From Iodidimonas muriae (GTDB lineage Bacteria; Pseudomonadota; Alphaproteobacteria; Sphingomonadales; Rhodothalassiaceae): a stretch of 64,000 bases of DNA. Numbering within the stretch: the first letter of the stretch is position 1; every line of letters begins with the position of its first letter. Made by a program: the position numbers and the translations under genes. The stretch is from assembly GCF_014647255.1 (NCBI RefSeq), contig NZ_BMOV01000001.1:302275-366274 (forward strand). Direction: 5' to 3'. The notes beneath the pieces are model-generated. The model worked only from the letters and a program-made list of their open reading frames with translations, was not told the origin of the DNA and searched no databases. Below, piece by piece: positions 8,635 to 16,878 of this stretch.

Positions 8635-9251
8635 GCAGGGTCGTCTTCATAATCCTCGTCATCATCGTAATAGCCATCGTCGTCTTCATAAGGTTCGCCA
8701 ATATCCGCATCTTGCTGTGCCTGGCGGGGGCGCGAGAAATGGTCGCGGATCTTGGCAAGATCCACATATTGATCTGCCTGGCGGCGCAATTCATCGGCCA
8801 CCATAGAGGGCTGTGTGGTGTTGGAGGAAATCACGGTTACCCGCACGCCCTTCCTTTGGATCGCTTCGATCAGGCGGCGGAAATCGCCATCGCCCGAGAA
8901 CAGCACCACATGATCAAGGGATTCCGAAAGCGCCAGCATATCAACGGCAATTTCGATATCCATATTGCCTTTGACCTTGCGGCGTCCATGTTCATCGGTA
9001 AATTCTTTGGTGGGCTTGGTGACCAATGTGAAGCCATTATAGTCCAGCCAGTCGATCAGCGGACGTAAGGGAGAGTAGTCTTGATCGTCCAAGATCGCGG
9101 TATAGTAGAAAACGCGAACGAGACGCCCTTGTTCTGCAAAAAAAGTTTTTAGCTTTTTATAATCGATTTCCATGTTCAACGAACGGGCCGTTGCATAAAG
9201 ATTGGCACCGTCGATAAAAACGCCGATTTTTTCGTCAGGGTAGAATATCAT
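8631..9251 (-). CDS. NYN domain (LabA/DUF88-type) protein
   Basis: 206 residues. A PIN-like NYN fold is shown by IGVFIDGANLYATARSL (first acidic residue), KGNMDIEIAVDML, and VVLFSGDGDFRRLIEAIQRKG with clustered Asp residues that would bind Mg. The last ~25 residues are almost all Asp/Glu/Tyr. Members are thought to be metal-dependent ribonucleases or RNA-binding proteins. It is translationally coupled to a uracil glycosylase and divergent from folK; NYN next to folK is common in alphaproteobacteria. The RNA target is unknown. Confidence 0.88.
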   Translation of the reverse strand: MIFYPDEKIGVFIDGANLYATARSLNMEIDYKKLKTFFAEQGRLVRVFYYTAILDDQDYSPLRPLIDWLDYNGFTLVTKPTKEFTDEHGRRKVKGNMDIEIAVDMLALSESLDHVVLFSGDGDFRRLIEAIQRKGVRVTVISSNTTQPSMVADELRRQADQYVDLAKIRDHFSRPRQAQQDADIGEPYEDDDGYYDDDEDYEDDPA

Positions 9252-9371
9252 GAGGTTACGTCCGTTTTTAAAGTGCCTGAATCATGCAGATCATAAAGTG
9301 ACCGGCAGCAAGGCATAGAAATTTTTCGATCAACCTGCAACAGAAACTATCTGAAAAGAATAATCGGGCAA

Positions 9372-9902
9372 ATGATGGCATATATTGGGTTAGGCAGTAA
9401 TCTTTCTACTAAAGCGGGCAATTCTGAAAAAACATTACGTTCTGCGCTTTCTCTTCTTCCCAACTTTGGCGTTACTATCAAGGAAATTTCCCCTTTTTAC
9501 ACTACAGCGCCTATCGGTCCTTTTGTACAGCCTGATTATGTCAATGCAGTGGCACATATTATCTGGGAAAAGGATGCCCGGAGTCTTTTAAATCAATTAC
9601 ATAAGGTCGAGGCCTTATTTTTGCGGGAGCGCACCCAACGATGGCAGGCACGCACATTGGATCTGGATCTTCTGGACTTTGACAGTCTGGTGGTCCCCGA
9701 TGAGGAGAGTTGGGAGCGGGCAGGGCGCACATCCAAGGCTCCGGATGGCTTGATCCTTCCGCATCCAAGATTACATCAGCGACAATTTGTATTAAAACCT
9801 TTTTCCGATATCGCGCCAGAGTGGATTCATCCGGTTTTGAAGTGCACCATATCCGAGCTTTTGGCGGCATTGCCGGATCAAAATGTTCGCCGCTTGGACT
9901 GA
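9372..9902 (+). CDS. folK: 2-amino-4-hydroxy-6-hydroxymethyldihydropteridine pyrophosphokinase
   Basis: 176 residues. The HPPK pattern is clear: MAYIGLGSNL at the start, SPFYTTAPIGP, the FLRERTQRWQARTLDLDLL segment with the ATP/Mg residues (Arg-rich loop, DLDLL), and LPHPRLHQRQFVLKPF. It transfers pyrophosphate from ATP to 6-hydroxymethyl-dihydropterin in folate synthesis. It is transcribed away from the NYN gene. It appears monocistronic, because about 170 bases separate it from the E1alpha gene. Confidence 0.96.
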   Translation: MMAYIGLGSNLSTKAGNSEKTLRSALSLLPNFGVTIKEISPFYTTAPIGPFVQPDYVNAVAHIIWEKDARSLLNQLHKVEALFLRERTQRWQARTLDLDLLDFDSLVVPDEESWERAGRTSKAPDGLILPHPRLHQRQFVLKPFSDIAPEWIHPVLKCTISELLAALPDQNVRRLD

Positions 9903-10074
9903 TATGGCTCTCATGCCTTGATGATTTAACAGCAAAAGTCCTGAAAAACCGGGCAAAATAGCGGCTTTTTTTGATGTCTTGAGGTCTGTGCCGATAAAGG
10001 CCAAGATGGAGTCGTGAAAAGGAAAGCAGCACATATAAGCGGCTTCCATTTTGGGGACTTTTCGGAGGATCGTT

Positions 10075-11178
10075 ATGCCAAGGCACGCCGTGGAGCGGCT
10101 GGGCACTGTCACGCATCTGTCCATTCTGGATGAGACCGGTGCGGTCGATAAAGCGCTCGAGCCCGATATACCAGAAACCGACCTTTTGGAAATGCACAGG
10201 GCCATGCTGTATGGCCGTTGCTTTGACGAACGCATGTTGAAGCTGCAGCGGCAGGGCCGCATAGGCACCTTTGCGCCGATCAAAGGTCAGGAAGCGGCGC
10301 AAATTGGAGCGGCGGCACATTTGCGCCCGTCCGATTGGCTGGTGCCGTCTTTTCGTGAAATTGCCGCCCAGATTTGGCGTGGGGCAAAGCCGCGCGATAT
10401 TTGGTTGTTTGCCGCCGGATATAATGAAGGTGTGGCAATTCCGGAAGACGCGCGGGATTTGCCGCTTTGCGTGCCGGTGGCCACACAATTGCTCCATGCC
10501 GCCGGGGTGGCTTATGCCACAAAATATCGCGGTGAAGATGATATTGTGATGACATTCCATGGGGATGGCGCCACATCGGAAGGCGATTTCCACGAGGCAT
10601 TGAATTTTTCCGGTGTTTTAGATCTTCCGGTAGTATTTGTATGTCAGAACAATCAATGGGCAATTTCCTTGCCTTTAGCCAAGCAGACCCGATCCAAAAC
10701 CATCGCCCAAAAAGCGGTCGCTTACGGTATTCCCGGCCTGCGCGTGGATGGAAATGACATATTGGCGGTATGGGTTGCTGCGAAAGAAGCGGTGGACCGT
10801 GCCCGAAATGAACAGATTCCCACACTTTTGGAATGTGTGACTTACCGCATGGAGGTGCATACCACCGCCGATGACCCCACCCGATATCGCACGGAAGACG
10901 ATGTGGCCCCGTGGCGCAAGCGCGATCCCATCAGCCGCTTCGAGACATATCTGAAGGCAAAGGGGCTGATCGATGACAAAACCCTAAAGGGCATGCGCGA
11001 GACTTTCCGCGATGCGTTGAAACATGATTGGCAAGAAACCCAAGAACGCATCGAAGAGCTGGATGCCGGCGATCCGATGGGCATTTTCGATGCGCTTTAT
11101 GCGCAGGATTATCCACATATTACCGAGCAGAAAGCCTATTTCCGTGAACGTTTGAAACGGGAGCGGGCCCATGGCTGA
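10075..11178 (+). CDS. 2-oxoacid dehydrogenase E1 component, alpha subunit
   Basis: 367 residues from the ATG at 10075, chosen because GGAGG lies 6 bases upstream; an in-frame ATG at 10051 has none. The ThDP-binding motif GDGATSEGDFHEALNFSGV...NNQWAIS is intact, and the phosphate/cofactor loop RYRTEDDVAPWRKRDP is present. It resembles the split-E1, Gram-positive/branched-chain type PdhA rather than the lipoyl-fused PDH of many alphaproteobacteria. It decarboxylates a 2-oxo acid and passes the acyl group to E2. Pyruvate or branched-chain 2-oxo acids are both possible; the window's emphasis on leucine breakdown leaves the question open. Confidence 0.88.
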   Translation: MPRHAVERLGTVTHLSILDETGAVDKALEPDIPETDLLEMHRAMLYGRCFDERMLKLQRQGRIGTFAPIKGQEAAQIGAAAHLRPSDWLVPSFREIAAQIWRGAKPRDIWLFAAGYNEGVAIPEDARDLPLCVPVATQLLHAAGVAYATKYRGEDDIVMTFHGDGATSEGDFHEALNFSGVLDLPVVFVCQNNQWAISLPLAKQTRSKTIAQKAVAYGIPGLRVDGNDILAVWVAAKEAVDRARNEQIPTLLECVTYRMEVHTTADDPTRYRTEDDVAPWRKRDPISRFETYLKAKGLIDDKTLKGMRETFRDALKHDWQETQERIEELDAGDPMGIFDALYAQDYPHITEQKAYFRERLKRERAHG

Positions 11179-12148
11179 ACTTACGATGATTCAAGCGGTT
11201 AACCTGGCCATGCGCGAAGCATTGGCAGAGGATGACGCTGTGATCTTGTTGGGGCAAGATGTGGGGGTGGATGGTGGAATTTTTCGCGCCACCCAAGGAT
11301 TGATAGAAGATTTCGGGGCGGCCCGTGTGCTGGACACGCCATTGGCTGAAGCCGGGATCATTGGCATGGCGGTGGGCATGGCGCTGAACGGGATGAAGCC
11401 GGTGGCCGAGATGCAGTTTTCCGGCTTTTCCTATCAGGCGTTTCACCAGATTGAAAATCATGTGGCGCGGTTTCGCTGGCGCACCAATGGGCGTTTTTCT
11501 GTCCCTATGGTTATCCGCATGCCTTATGGCGCGGGGGTGCGGGCCTTGGAACACCATTCCGAAAGCCGCGAAGCCTATTGGGCGCACACGCCGGGTCTGA
11601 AATTGGTGATCCCGTCTGGCCCCATAAAGGCGCGGGCGCTTTTGGCCGCGGCGATCCGCGATCCCGATCCGGTGATTTTCTATGAACCCAAAGCCCTTTA
11701 TCGCGCCTTTAAAGAAGACGTTCCCGATGTGGCCGAGCCTATCAAGATCGGCAAGGCGGATGTGGTGCGTGTGGGTAAGGATCTTACGCTGATTGCTTAT
11801 GGGGCCATGTTGCCCCGGGCGGTGGACGCGGCAACCAAGCTGGCCGGTGACGGGATCGAGGCCGAGGTGATCGACCTGATGACCATTTCGCCTTTGGATG
11901 AAGAGACCATCATCCAATCGGTGAAAAAAACCGGCCGGGCTGTGGTGGTGCATGAAGCATCGCGCAGTTTCGGGGTGGGGGCGGAGCTATGTGCGCGGAT
12001 CAATGACAAGGCGTTTTTCCATCTGGAAGCGCCAGTGAAACGGGTCACAGGCTATGACATTCACCCACCATTTTTCGCCCGCGAACAGCATTATCTGCCC
12101 AGCGTTTTGCGGATTTATGATGAAGCGCGCGAAACCCTAACTATCTGA
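11171..12148 (+). CDS. 2-oxoacid dehydrogenase E1 component, beta subunit
   Basis: 325 residues, the usual length. It begins inside the last codons of the alpha gene (8-base overlap), indicating coupled translation of the alpha2-beta2 E1. Family features include ALAEDDAVILLGQDVGVDGG, DTPLAEAGIIGMAVGMA with the ThDP-activating Glu, the MPYGAGVRALEHHSES loop and the C-terminal IHPPFFAREQHYLPS segment. It forms half of the ThDP active site. Twelve bases separate it from E2. Confidence 0.9.
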   Translation: MAELTMIQAVNLAMREALAEDDAVILLGQDVGVDGGIFRATQGLIEDFGAARVLDTPLAEAGIIGMAVGMALNGMKPVAEMQFSGFSYQAFHQIENHVARFRWRTNGRFSVPMVIRMPYGAGVRALEHHSESREAYWAHTPGLKLVIPSGPIKARALLAAAIRDPDPVIFYEPKALYRAFKEDVPDVAEPIKIGKADVVRVGKDLTLIAYGAMLPRAVDAATKLAGDGIEAEVIDLMTISPLDEETIIQSVKKTGRAVVVHEASRSFGVGAELCARINDKAFFHLEAPVKRVTGYDIHPPFFAREQHYLPSVLRIYDEARETLTI

Positions 12149-12159
12149 ACGGAGGCTCC

Positions 12160-13416
12160 ATGCGACAGGATTTCAGGTTGCAAGACCCCGGTGAAGGCAT
12201 TCACGAGGTTGAGGTTCAGGACATATTGGTGAAGCCCGGCGATGTGGTGGAAGATGGCGACACCGCCTTTGTGGTGGAATCTGATAAAGCCGCCATCGAG
12301 CTTCCCTCTCCTTATCACGGAACGGTGGCTGATATTCCCGTAAAAATCGGGGACATCGTTCGAGTGGGCGATGTTTTGATGACCGTAGAAACCGATGAAA
12401 AGGCGGTTGCATCAAAGGGAGAGGCTGCGTCTGACGCCCCTTCAATCAAGCAGGAAAATGAAGCGGGACCATCTGCGCAAAAGAGGGACGATGCGCCCGC
12501 CCATACTGGCTCCATAAAGGCAGCGCCCACAGCGCGCCGCTTGGCAAAAGAGCGCCATATTTCCCTTGCTGATATAAGGCCCACAGGGTCCAAGGGCCAT
12601 ATCACGCGCGCCGATGTGGAGGCTTATGAAAAAGGCACGCAGATAAGGGAAGGACAGGGGAGCATCACAGCATCCCCCTTGCCGGATTTTTCACAATTCG
12701 GGCCGGTGCGCCGCACAGCCTTGCAATCGATCCGCAAGGCCACAGCACGGCATATGGCAAAGGCATGGGCGGAAATCCCCCATGTGATGCTGGAAGAACG
12801 CATCGACCTGACCGGGTTGGAACGCCGGCGTAAGCGCCACGCAATGGCTTTGGTGGAAAAAGGCGGGCCGCCCCTTACTTTATTGCCCTTTGTGGTAAAG
12901 GCCGTGACCATCGCCTTGAAGCAGCATCCGCGTTTCAATGCCAGCCTTGATATGGTCCGGGAAGAGATTGTCGAAAAAGACTATATCCATATGGGCATTG
13001 CCATGGATTCCGATCGTGGCCTGTTGGTGCCGGTGCTTCGGGATGCGGATCGGCTGGGCATTGTTGAATTGGCCGCAGCCTTGAAAGACCTGTCGGAGCG
13101 GGTGCGGGCGGGCAAAGCCGGTCCTGCCGATTTAAAGGGCGGGACATTTTCCATCACCAATATGGGTGCATTGGGGGGGACCGGCTTTTTCCCCATCATC
13201 AACTATCCTGAATCGGCCATATTGGGCATGGGGCGGGGCAAGATCGAACCGGTGATTATCGGTGATCTGGACCATTATCATGTGGAAGCGGGCTTTATCG
13301 TTCCATTTTCGTTGAGCTTTGATCATCGCCTGAATGATGGGGCGGATGCGGCGCGGTTCTTATCCACGGTCCGGTCTGTGTTGACCGACCCTGATGCTAT
13401 GGCCTTGACCATGTGA
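12160..13416 (+). CDS. 2-oxoacid dehydrogenase E2 (dihydrolipoyl acyltransferase)
   Basis: 418 residues in the standard E2 order: one lipoyl domain (residues 1-78, lipoylated Lys43 in VVESDKAAIELPSP), a linker, a peripheral-subunit-binding domain (about 108-145, PTARRLAKERHISLADI), a second linker, and the catalytic acyltransferase core ending SFDHRLNDGADAARFL with the catalytic His. A single lipoyl domain and the ESDKAAIE sequence are seen in both PDH and branched-chain complexes. GGAGG lies 5 bases before the ATG. No E3 (lipoamide dehydrogenase) follows, so E3 must be encoded elsewhere. Confidence 0.92.
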   Translation: MRQDFRLQDPGEGIHEVEVQDILVKPGDVVEDGDTAFVVESDKAAIELPSPYHGTVADIPVKIGDIVRVGDVLMTVETDEKAVASKGEAASDAPSIKQENEAGPSAQKRDDAPAHTGSIKAAPTARRLAKERHISLADIRPTGSKGHITRADVEAYEKGTQIREGQGSITASPLPDFSQFGPVRRTALQSIRKATARHMAKAWAEIPHVMLEERIDLTGLERRRKRHAMALVEKGGPPLTLLPFVVKAVTIALKQHPRFNASLDMVREEIVEKDYIHMGIAMDSDRGLLVPVLRDADRLGIVELAAALKDLSERVRAGKAGPADLKGGTFSITNMGALGGTGFFPIINYPESAILGMGRGKIEPVIIGDLDHYHVEAGFIVPFSLSFDHRLNDGADAARFLSTVRSVLTDPDAMALTM

Positions 13417-13520
13417 CGGGGTTTTTTCTGCATCATTTACAAGCCGATATGATCAATCCTCTTTTGCCTGATGTCCGTTGCGGATAGTGTTGGAGACTGT
13501 GGGATTATCCAAAGGGTGAG

Positions 13521-14294
13521 ATGATGTTGAGAAATGGCCGGTTTGGGACATATAGCCTGTGCGGTGCGCTTGGTTTGGTGCTTTTGGTGACGGCGTGCAC
13601 CACCGCTCCTGTAAGCGGTCGGCGGCAACTGATTCTGGTGTCTCCAGAACAAAGCACGGCCTTGGGCCTGGAAGCCTATCAACAGATCAAGCAACAAACG
13701 CCGATTGTTACCGGAACGCAAGAAGCCCGGATGGTAGAGCGTGTGGGGGAAGCCATCAGCAAGGTGGTGGAAGGGGCAGAGGGATTCGAATGGGAATTTA
13801 CCTTGTTCCGCGATGAAACACCCAATGCTTTTGCGCTGCCCGGTGGCAAGGTGGGGGTGAATACAGGCCTGTTTGATGTTGCCAAAACAGAGGCGCAGCT
13901 GGCCGCCGTTCTGGGCCATGAAATTGGCCATGTGATGGCGCGTCATTCCGCCGAGCGCATGAGCCGCGATATGGCAACGCAGCTTGGTCTTTCGGTTTTG
14001 GGTGCCGCCACCCAAAGTCAGGAAATGGTGGGGCTGGTATCCAATGCGGCAACTTTGGGGGTCAGCTTGCCGTTCAATCGCAGCCAGGAATCCGAAGCCG
14101 ACCGCATTGGCCTGATTTATATGGCCAAAGCAGGCTATGATCCCCGTGCTGCAGTTGATCTTTGGGCAAATTTTGCGGCAGTAGGCGGTGAGCGGCCCCC
14201 GAAATTCCTGTCCACTCACCCCTTGCCGGAAGACCGCATCGAGCGCATCAAGAAGCATCTGCCTGAAGCGCTGGTTTTTTATAAAGGCAATTAA
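13521..14294 (+). CDS. M48-family metalloprotease lipoprotein (LoiP/YggG-like)
   Basis: 257 residues. The N-terminus is a lipoprotein signal ending in the lipobox VTAC (Cys near residue 28), so the protein is anchored in the periplasm, probably to the outer membrane. The zinc protease motif HEIGH occurs in LAAVLGHEIGHVMARHSAER, with the third zinc ligand in the SQESEADRIGL segment. It likely cuts damaged or mislocalised envelope proteins. The ATG at 13524 is an alternative start. Its stop overlaps the convergent membrane-protein gene at 14291 by 4 bases. Confidence 0.92.
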   Translation: MMLRNGRFGTYSLCGALGLVLLVTACTTAPVSGRRQLILVSPEQSTALGLEAYQQIKQQTPIVTGTQEARMVERVGEAISKVVEGAEGFEWEFTLFRDETPNAFALPGGKVGVNTGLFDVAKTEAQLAAVLGHEIGHVMARHSAERMSRDMATQLGLSVLGAATQSQEMVGLVSNAATLGVSLPFNRSQESEADRIGLIYMAKAGYDPRAAVDLWANFAAVGGERPPKFLSTHPLPEDRIERIKKHLPEALVFYKGN

Positions 14295-14740
14295 TGAACG
14301 GGGGGCGATCCGCCATCCCAATTCTTTAATTGGTCGATCAGATCCCGCCGCAAAGATGGATTGGCCCCCAATGCCACGCCCATAAGCAAAGCAACGCCAA
14401 GGGTCGTTTTCGGACGATCCTTCATGCTTTTGCCGATCATTTCCCCGATATCGACCGCTTGCGCACTGGCGGAAGAGGCCGCAGACGCTTGAGTGTGATC
14501 CTTGGTTTTTTCTTTTTCCTGGCCAAGGGCCATATGCACCGCAGCCAATGCCAGTATCAGCAAAATTACAGCGGTAATGGACAGGGCTGCCCAGATGGGT
14601 AGATATAAAGCCAAAGCCGCCACCAACGCCCCGCATAATAAAATGGCAACAACGGCGATTAACACAGCGGCGACCAGGATCAGCAACAAACGCTTGGCGG
14701 CATCTGCAGCGGCGGCTCTGAAAAGATTGCCCCCAATCAT
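14291..14740 (-). CDS. Small membrane protein, phage-holin-III/YqjE-like
   Basis: 149 residues. Two adjacent membrane helices (about residues 15-75, rich in Leu/Ala/Val/Ile) are followed by a charged Gln/Ser/Ala linker and a weaker hydrophobic stretch near KTTLGVALLMGVALGAN. The layout resembles Actinobacterial holin-X/YqjE-type proteins, which are found beside ElaB/YqjD-type DUF883 proteins, as here (2-base gap). A role at the inner membrane in envelope or stationary-phase physiology is likely but unproven. I do not recognise a specific function. Confidence 0.65.
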   Translation of the reverse strand: MIGGNLFRAAAADAAKRLLLILVAAVLIAVVAILLCGALVAALALYLPIWAALSITAVILLILALAAVHMALGQEKEKTKDHTQASAASSASAQAVDIGEMIGKSMKDRPKTTLGVALLMGVALGANPSLRRDLIDQLKNWDGGSPPVH

Positions 14741-14742
14741 TG

Positions 14743-15027
14743 TCAGCGCCGGTTCAAAAGTGCGCCGACCAGAAAGCCAAGGCCCAAAGCAATCGCCAAA
14801 GCGGTAAGCGGGTTCTGTTCGATGCTGCCTTCAATCTGCTTTAAACCGGCTTCGCTTTTTGCACGGGCTTCACGCAAATGCCGTGCGGCGGCTTCACGGG
14901 CTTCCTGGCCTTTGGCGCTGGCATCGTCACCGAAGGCTCCGACAAGAGCCGCAATATCGGCACGCAGTTTCTGGACATCGGTTTTAAGGGCGTCCATTTC
15001 ATCGGTATATTTTTTTTCTGTGGCCAT
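14743..15027 (-). CDS. DUF883/ElaB-YqjD-type membrane-anchored protein
   Basis: 94 residues: an amphipathic coiled-coil N-terminal two thirds (heptad-like pattern in MDALKTDVQKLRADIAALV and EAREAAARHLREARAKSEAG) and one C-terminal membrane helix, PLTALAIALGLGFLVGALL, ending in Arg-Arg. This is the architecture of ElaB/YqjD/YgaM, tail-anchored inner-membrane proteins, some of which bind ribosomes in stationary phase. It forms a two-gene unit with the downstream holin-like gene. Confidence 0.8.
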   Translation of the reverse strand: MATEKKYTDEMDALKTDVQKLRADIAALVGAFGDDASAKGQEAREAAARHLREARAKSEAGLKQIEGSIEQNPLTALAIALGLGFLVGALLNRR

Positions 15028-15411
15028 GTTTCGATCTCCTGAAGAATGATGGTTCGGGCGTATTTCAAGCTAACGGTTCGCACAGATATTCGTTCCGAAT
15101 CTATTGCAAAGCATCTGCTGGCGAAAAGCAATCTAGGGCCAGGCGGGGCTTTTGTGATTGAGCCAGATCAATCCGACTAAATTCTTGTTTTATCGGGAAA
15201 GATGAGGCGCTTTTTTCATGTCTTCGGGAATTATCCCTTGTATGCTACGGCATTGTGAACAATGTGTTCTCTGAGCCGTTAGGTTTCTGTCGGTGATGAT
15301 GCTTGGGTCTTCTGTTTCTGCATGTGGTTTTGCCCCGGGGTTTCGGCGGCAATCATGGCATGAAACGGTGGCCGGCATTGTGTTTTGGATTTCTTTGATC
15401 GGAGACGATTT
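15028..15411. other. Intergenic region between DUF883 gene and sodB
   Basis: About 380 bases between divergent genes. It must hold both promoters, but I see no high-scoring -35/-10 pair. One inverted repeat stands out: GAACA-ATG-TGTTC at 15257-15269, a possible regulator site about 145 bases before sodB. A 90-codon minus-strand frame that starts inside sodB (15190-15462) has no family resemblance and I do not call it. Confidence 0.4.
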
Positions 15412-16002
15412 ATGTTCGAATTGCCCAAACTCCCTTATGCAAAAGATGCGCTTGAGCCGCATATGTCAGCACAAACCCTCGAATTTCATCATGGCAAGCA
15501 TCATGCGAAATATGTTGAAGTTGCCAATGATCTGATCAAGGGAACCGATAAAGAAGGGCAGTCGCTCGAGTCGTTGATCGTGTCCAGCTTTGGCAAGGAT
15601 GCCAAGCTGTTCAATAATGCCGGCCAGATTTTCAATCATAACGAATTCTGGAAGTGCATGTCTCCCAATGGCGGGGGCGCGATCCCTGCGGCGCTGGAAG
15701 CCAAAATTGTGGAGGCGTTTGGGTCTGTGGATGCCTTCAAGGAAAAATTTGTGGCCGAAGGGGGCGCGCAATTCGGCTCTGGATGGGTTTGGCTGGTTTT
15801 GAAAGATGGCAAGCTGGAAATCATGAAAACAGCCAATGCGGAAAGCCCGCTGGTGCATGGTGCCACGCCGCTTTTGGTGGCTGATGTTTGGGAACATGCC
15901 TATTATCTGGATTATCAGAACCGCCGTCCCGATTTCTTGAAAACCTTCATCGAAAAGCTGGTGAATTGGGACTATGTGGCGGAAAATCTGGCCAAAGCCT
16001 AA
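15412..16002 (+). CDS. sodB: Superoxide dismutase [Fe]
   Basis: 196 residues from the ATG at 15412, which has GGAG 7 bases upstream; the frame is open further upstream but without homology. Metal ligands are visible as His in LEFHHGKHHAKYV and FNHNEFW, and Asp/His in DVWEHAYYLDYQNRRPDFL. AQFGSGWVWL carries the Gln placement typical of the iron type. It dismutates superoxide in the cytoplasm. A terminator follows at 16049. Confidence 0.95.
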   Translation: MFELPKLPYAKDALEPHMSAQTLEFHHGKHHAKYVEVANDLIKGTDKEGQSLESLIVSSFGKDAKLFNNAGQIFNHNEFWKCMSPNGGGAIPAALEAKIVEAFGSVDAFKEKFVAEGGAQFGSGWVWLVLKDGKLEIMKTANAESPLVHGATPLLVADVWEHAYYLDYQNRRPDFLKTFIEKLVNWDYVAENLAKA

Positions 16003-16048
16003 GCCGAAAAAGCCCATCGGGCTTTGATACGACGAGCGGAAAATCAGA

Positions 16049-16080
16049 AAGGTGCATGCTTTTGTCATGCGCCTTTTTTG
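16049..16080 (+). terminator. Rho-independent terminator after sodB
   Basis: AAGGTGCATG (16049-16058) pairs with CATGCGCCTT (16066-16075, one G-T pair) and is followed by a run of six T. A shorter hairpin AAAGCCC/GGGCTTT lies just before it, at 16009-16025. Confidence 0.85.
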
Positions 16081-16264
16081 TTCCCTGAAAAAATCAAGCC
16101 CTGTGTTTTTATCAAGATAGAATGTTTCATGAACATGTCTGATAAGAACGAGAGATCAGCGCTTCCTGTGCTTATTAATACATTGAATTTAACTAAAAAT
16201 TAATTACCATTCTTTTGACGTATTTTTTCATCTACTGTCTCTGTTCAAGATGGGAGAACGGACG

Positions 16265-16756
16265 ATGGAACACGCTATTCTCGACCAGATGAAGCACGAG
16301 ATACCGCATCTGCGCCGCTATGCCCGCTTTCTGACACGGGATCTGGATCAAGCCGAAGATCTGGTTCAGGATTCACTGGAGCGCGCGATCACCCGGGTGG
16401 ACCGCTTCCGGGAAGGGTCGAATTTACGATCGTGGATGTTCACGATCATGCATAATCTGCATATTGACGGGTGCCGGAGCACCAAACGACGCGGGGTCCA
16501 TGTGCCCGTGGAGGATTGGACGGAAGGATTGTCGCATCCGGCTCCGCAGCCTTGGAATATGGAAGCGCGGGAATTTGTCCGCGATTTTGATCGTCTGAGC
16601 CAGTCGGAGCAGAATGTGGTGATGATGGTGGGGGTGCATGGCTTTAAATATGAAGAAGCGGCCCAAAGGCTTGGGCTGGCTGTGGGCACCGTTAAAAGCA
16701 GATTGTTCCGCGCCCGTTTGTCATTGCGGGAAATGAACGGCAGCACCAAACATTAA
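16265..16756 (+). CDS. ECF-type RNA polymerase sigma factor
   Basis: 163 residues from the ATG at 16265, with GGGAG 8-9 bases upstream; an in-frame ATG at 16250 is less likely. Region 2 is clear (RRYARFLTRDLDQAEDLVQD, then RFREGSNLRSWMFTIMHNL, containing the -10 recognition helix), and region 4 ends in an HTH (YEEAAQRLGLAVGTVKSRLFRAR). It resembles the small ECF sigma factors of alphaproteobacteria. No anti-sigma factor or NepR/PhyR gene is adjacent, so its control is not evident from the neighbourhood. Confidence 0.9.
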   Translation: MEHAILDQMKHEIPHLRRYARFLTRDLDQAEDLVQDSLERAITRVDRFREGSNLRSWMFTIMHNLHIDGCRSTKRRGVHVPVEDWTEGLSHPAPQPWNMEAREFVRDFDRLSQSEQNVVMMVGVHGFKYEEAAQRLGLAVGTVKSRLFRARLSLREMNGSTKH

Positions 16757-16878
16757 AACCGCACCGGATCGGGCTGTGTGGGGTTCGGTTCTTGCCTGAA
16801 TAGTGTGAAACCGGCGTTACAGAAATTGCATCTTATCAATGGACCGGATAGGACGGTTGATAGGAACAGGTGATTTCT

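Noticed and set aside
9940-9985. T-rich stretch after folK as a terminator
   Set aside because: The stem in front of the seven T is short and interrupted; not convincing.
13437-14636. 399-codon minus-strand open frame across the M48 protease gene
   Set aside because: It overlaps a lipoprotein protease with HEIGH and a second real gene in another frame; no family resemblance.
15190-15462. 90-codon minus-strand frame with four Cys, starting inside sodB
   Set aside because: The cysteine spacing is irregular, the frame starts within a real gene, and no Shine-Dalgarno is seen.
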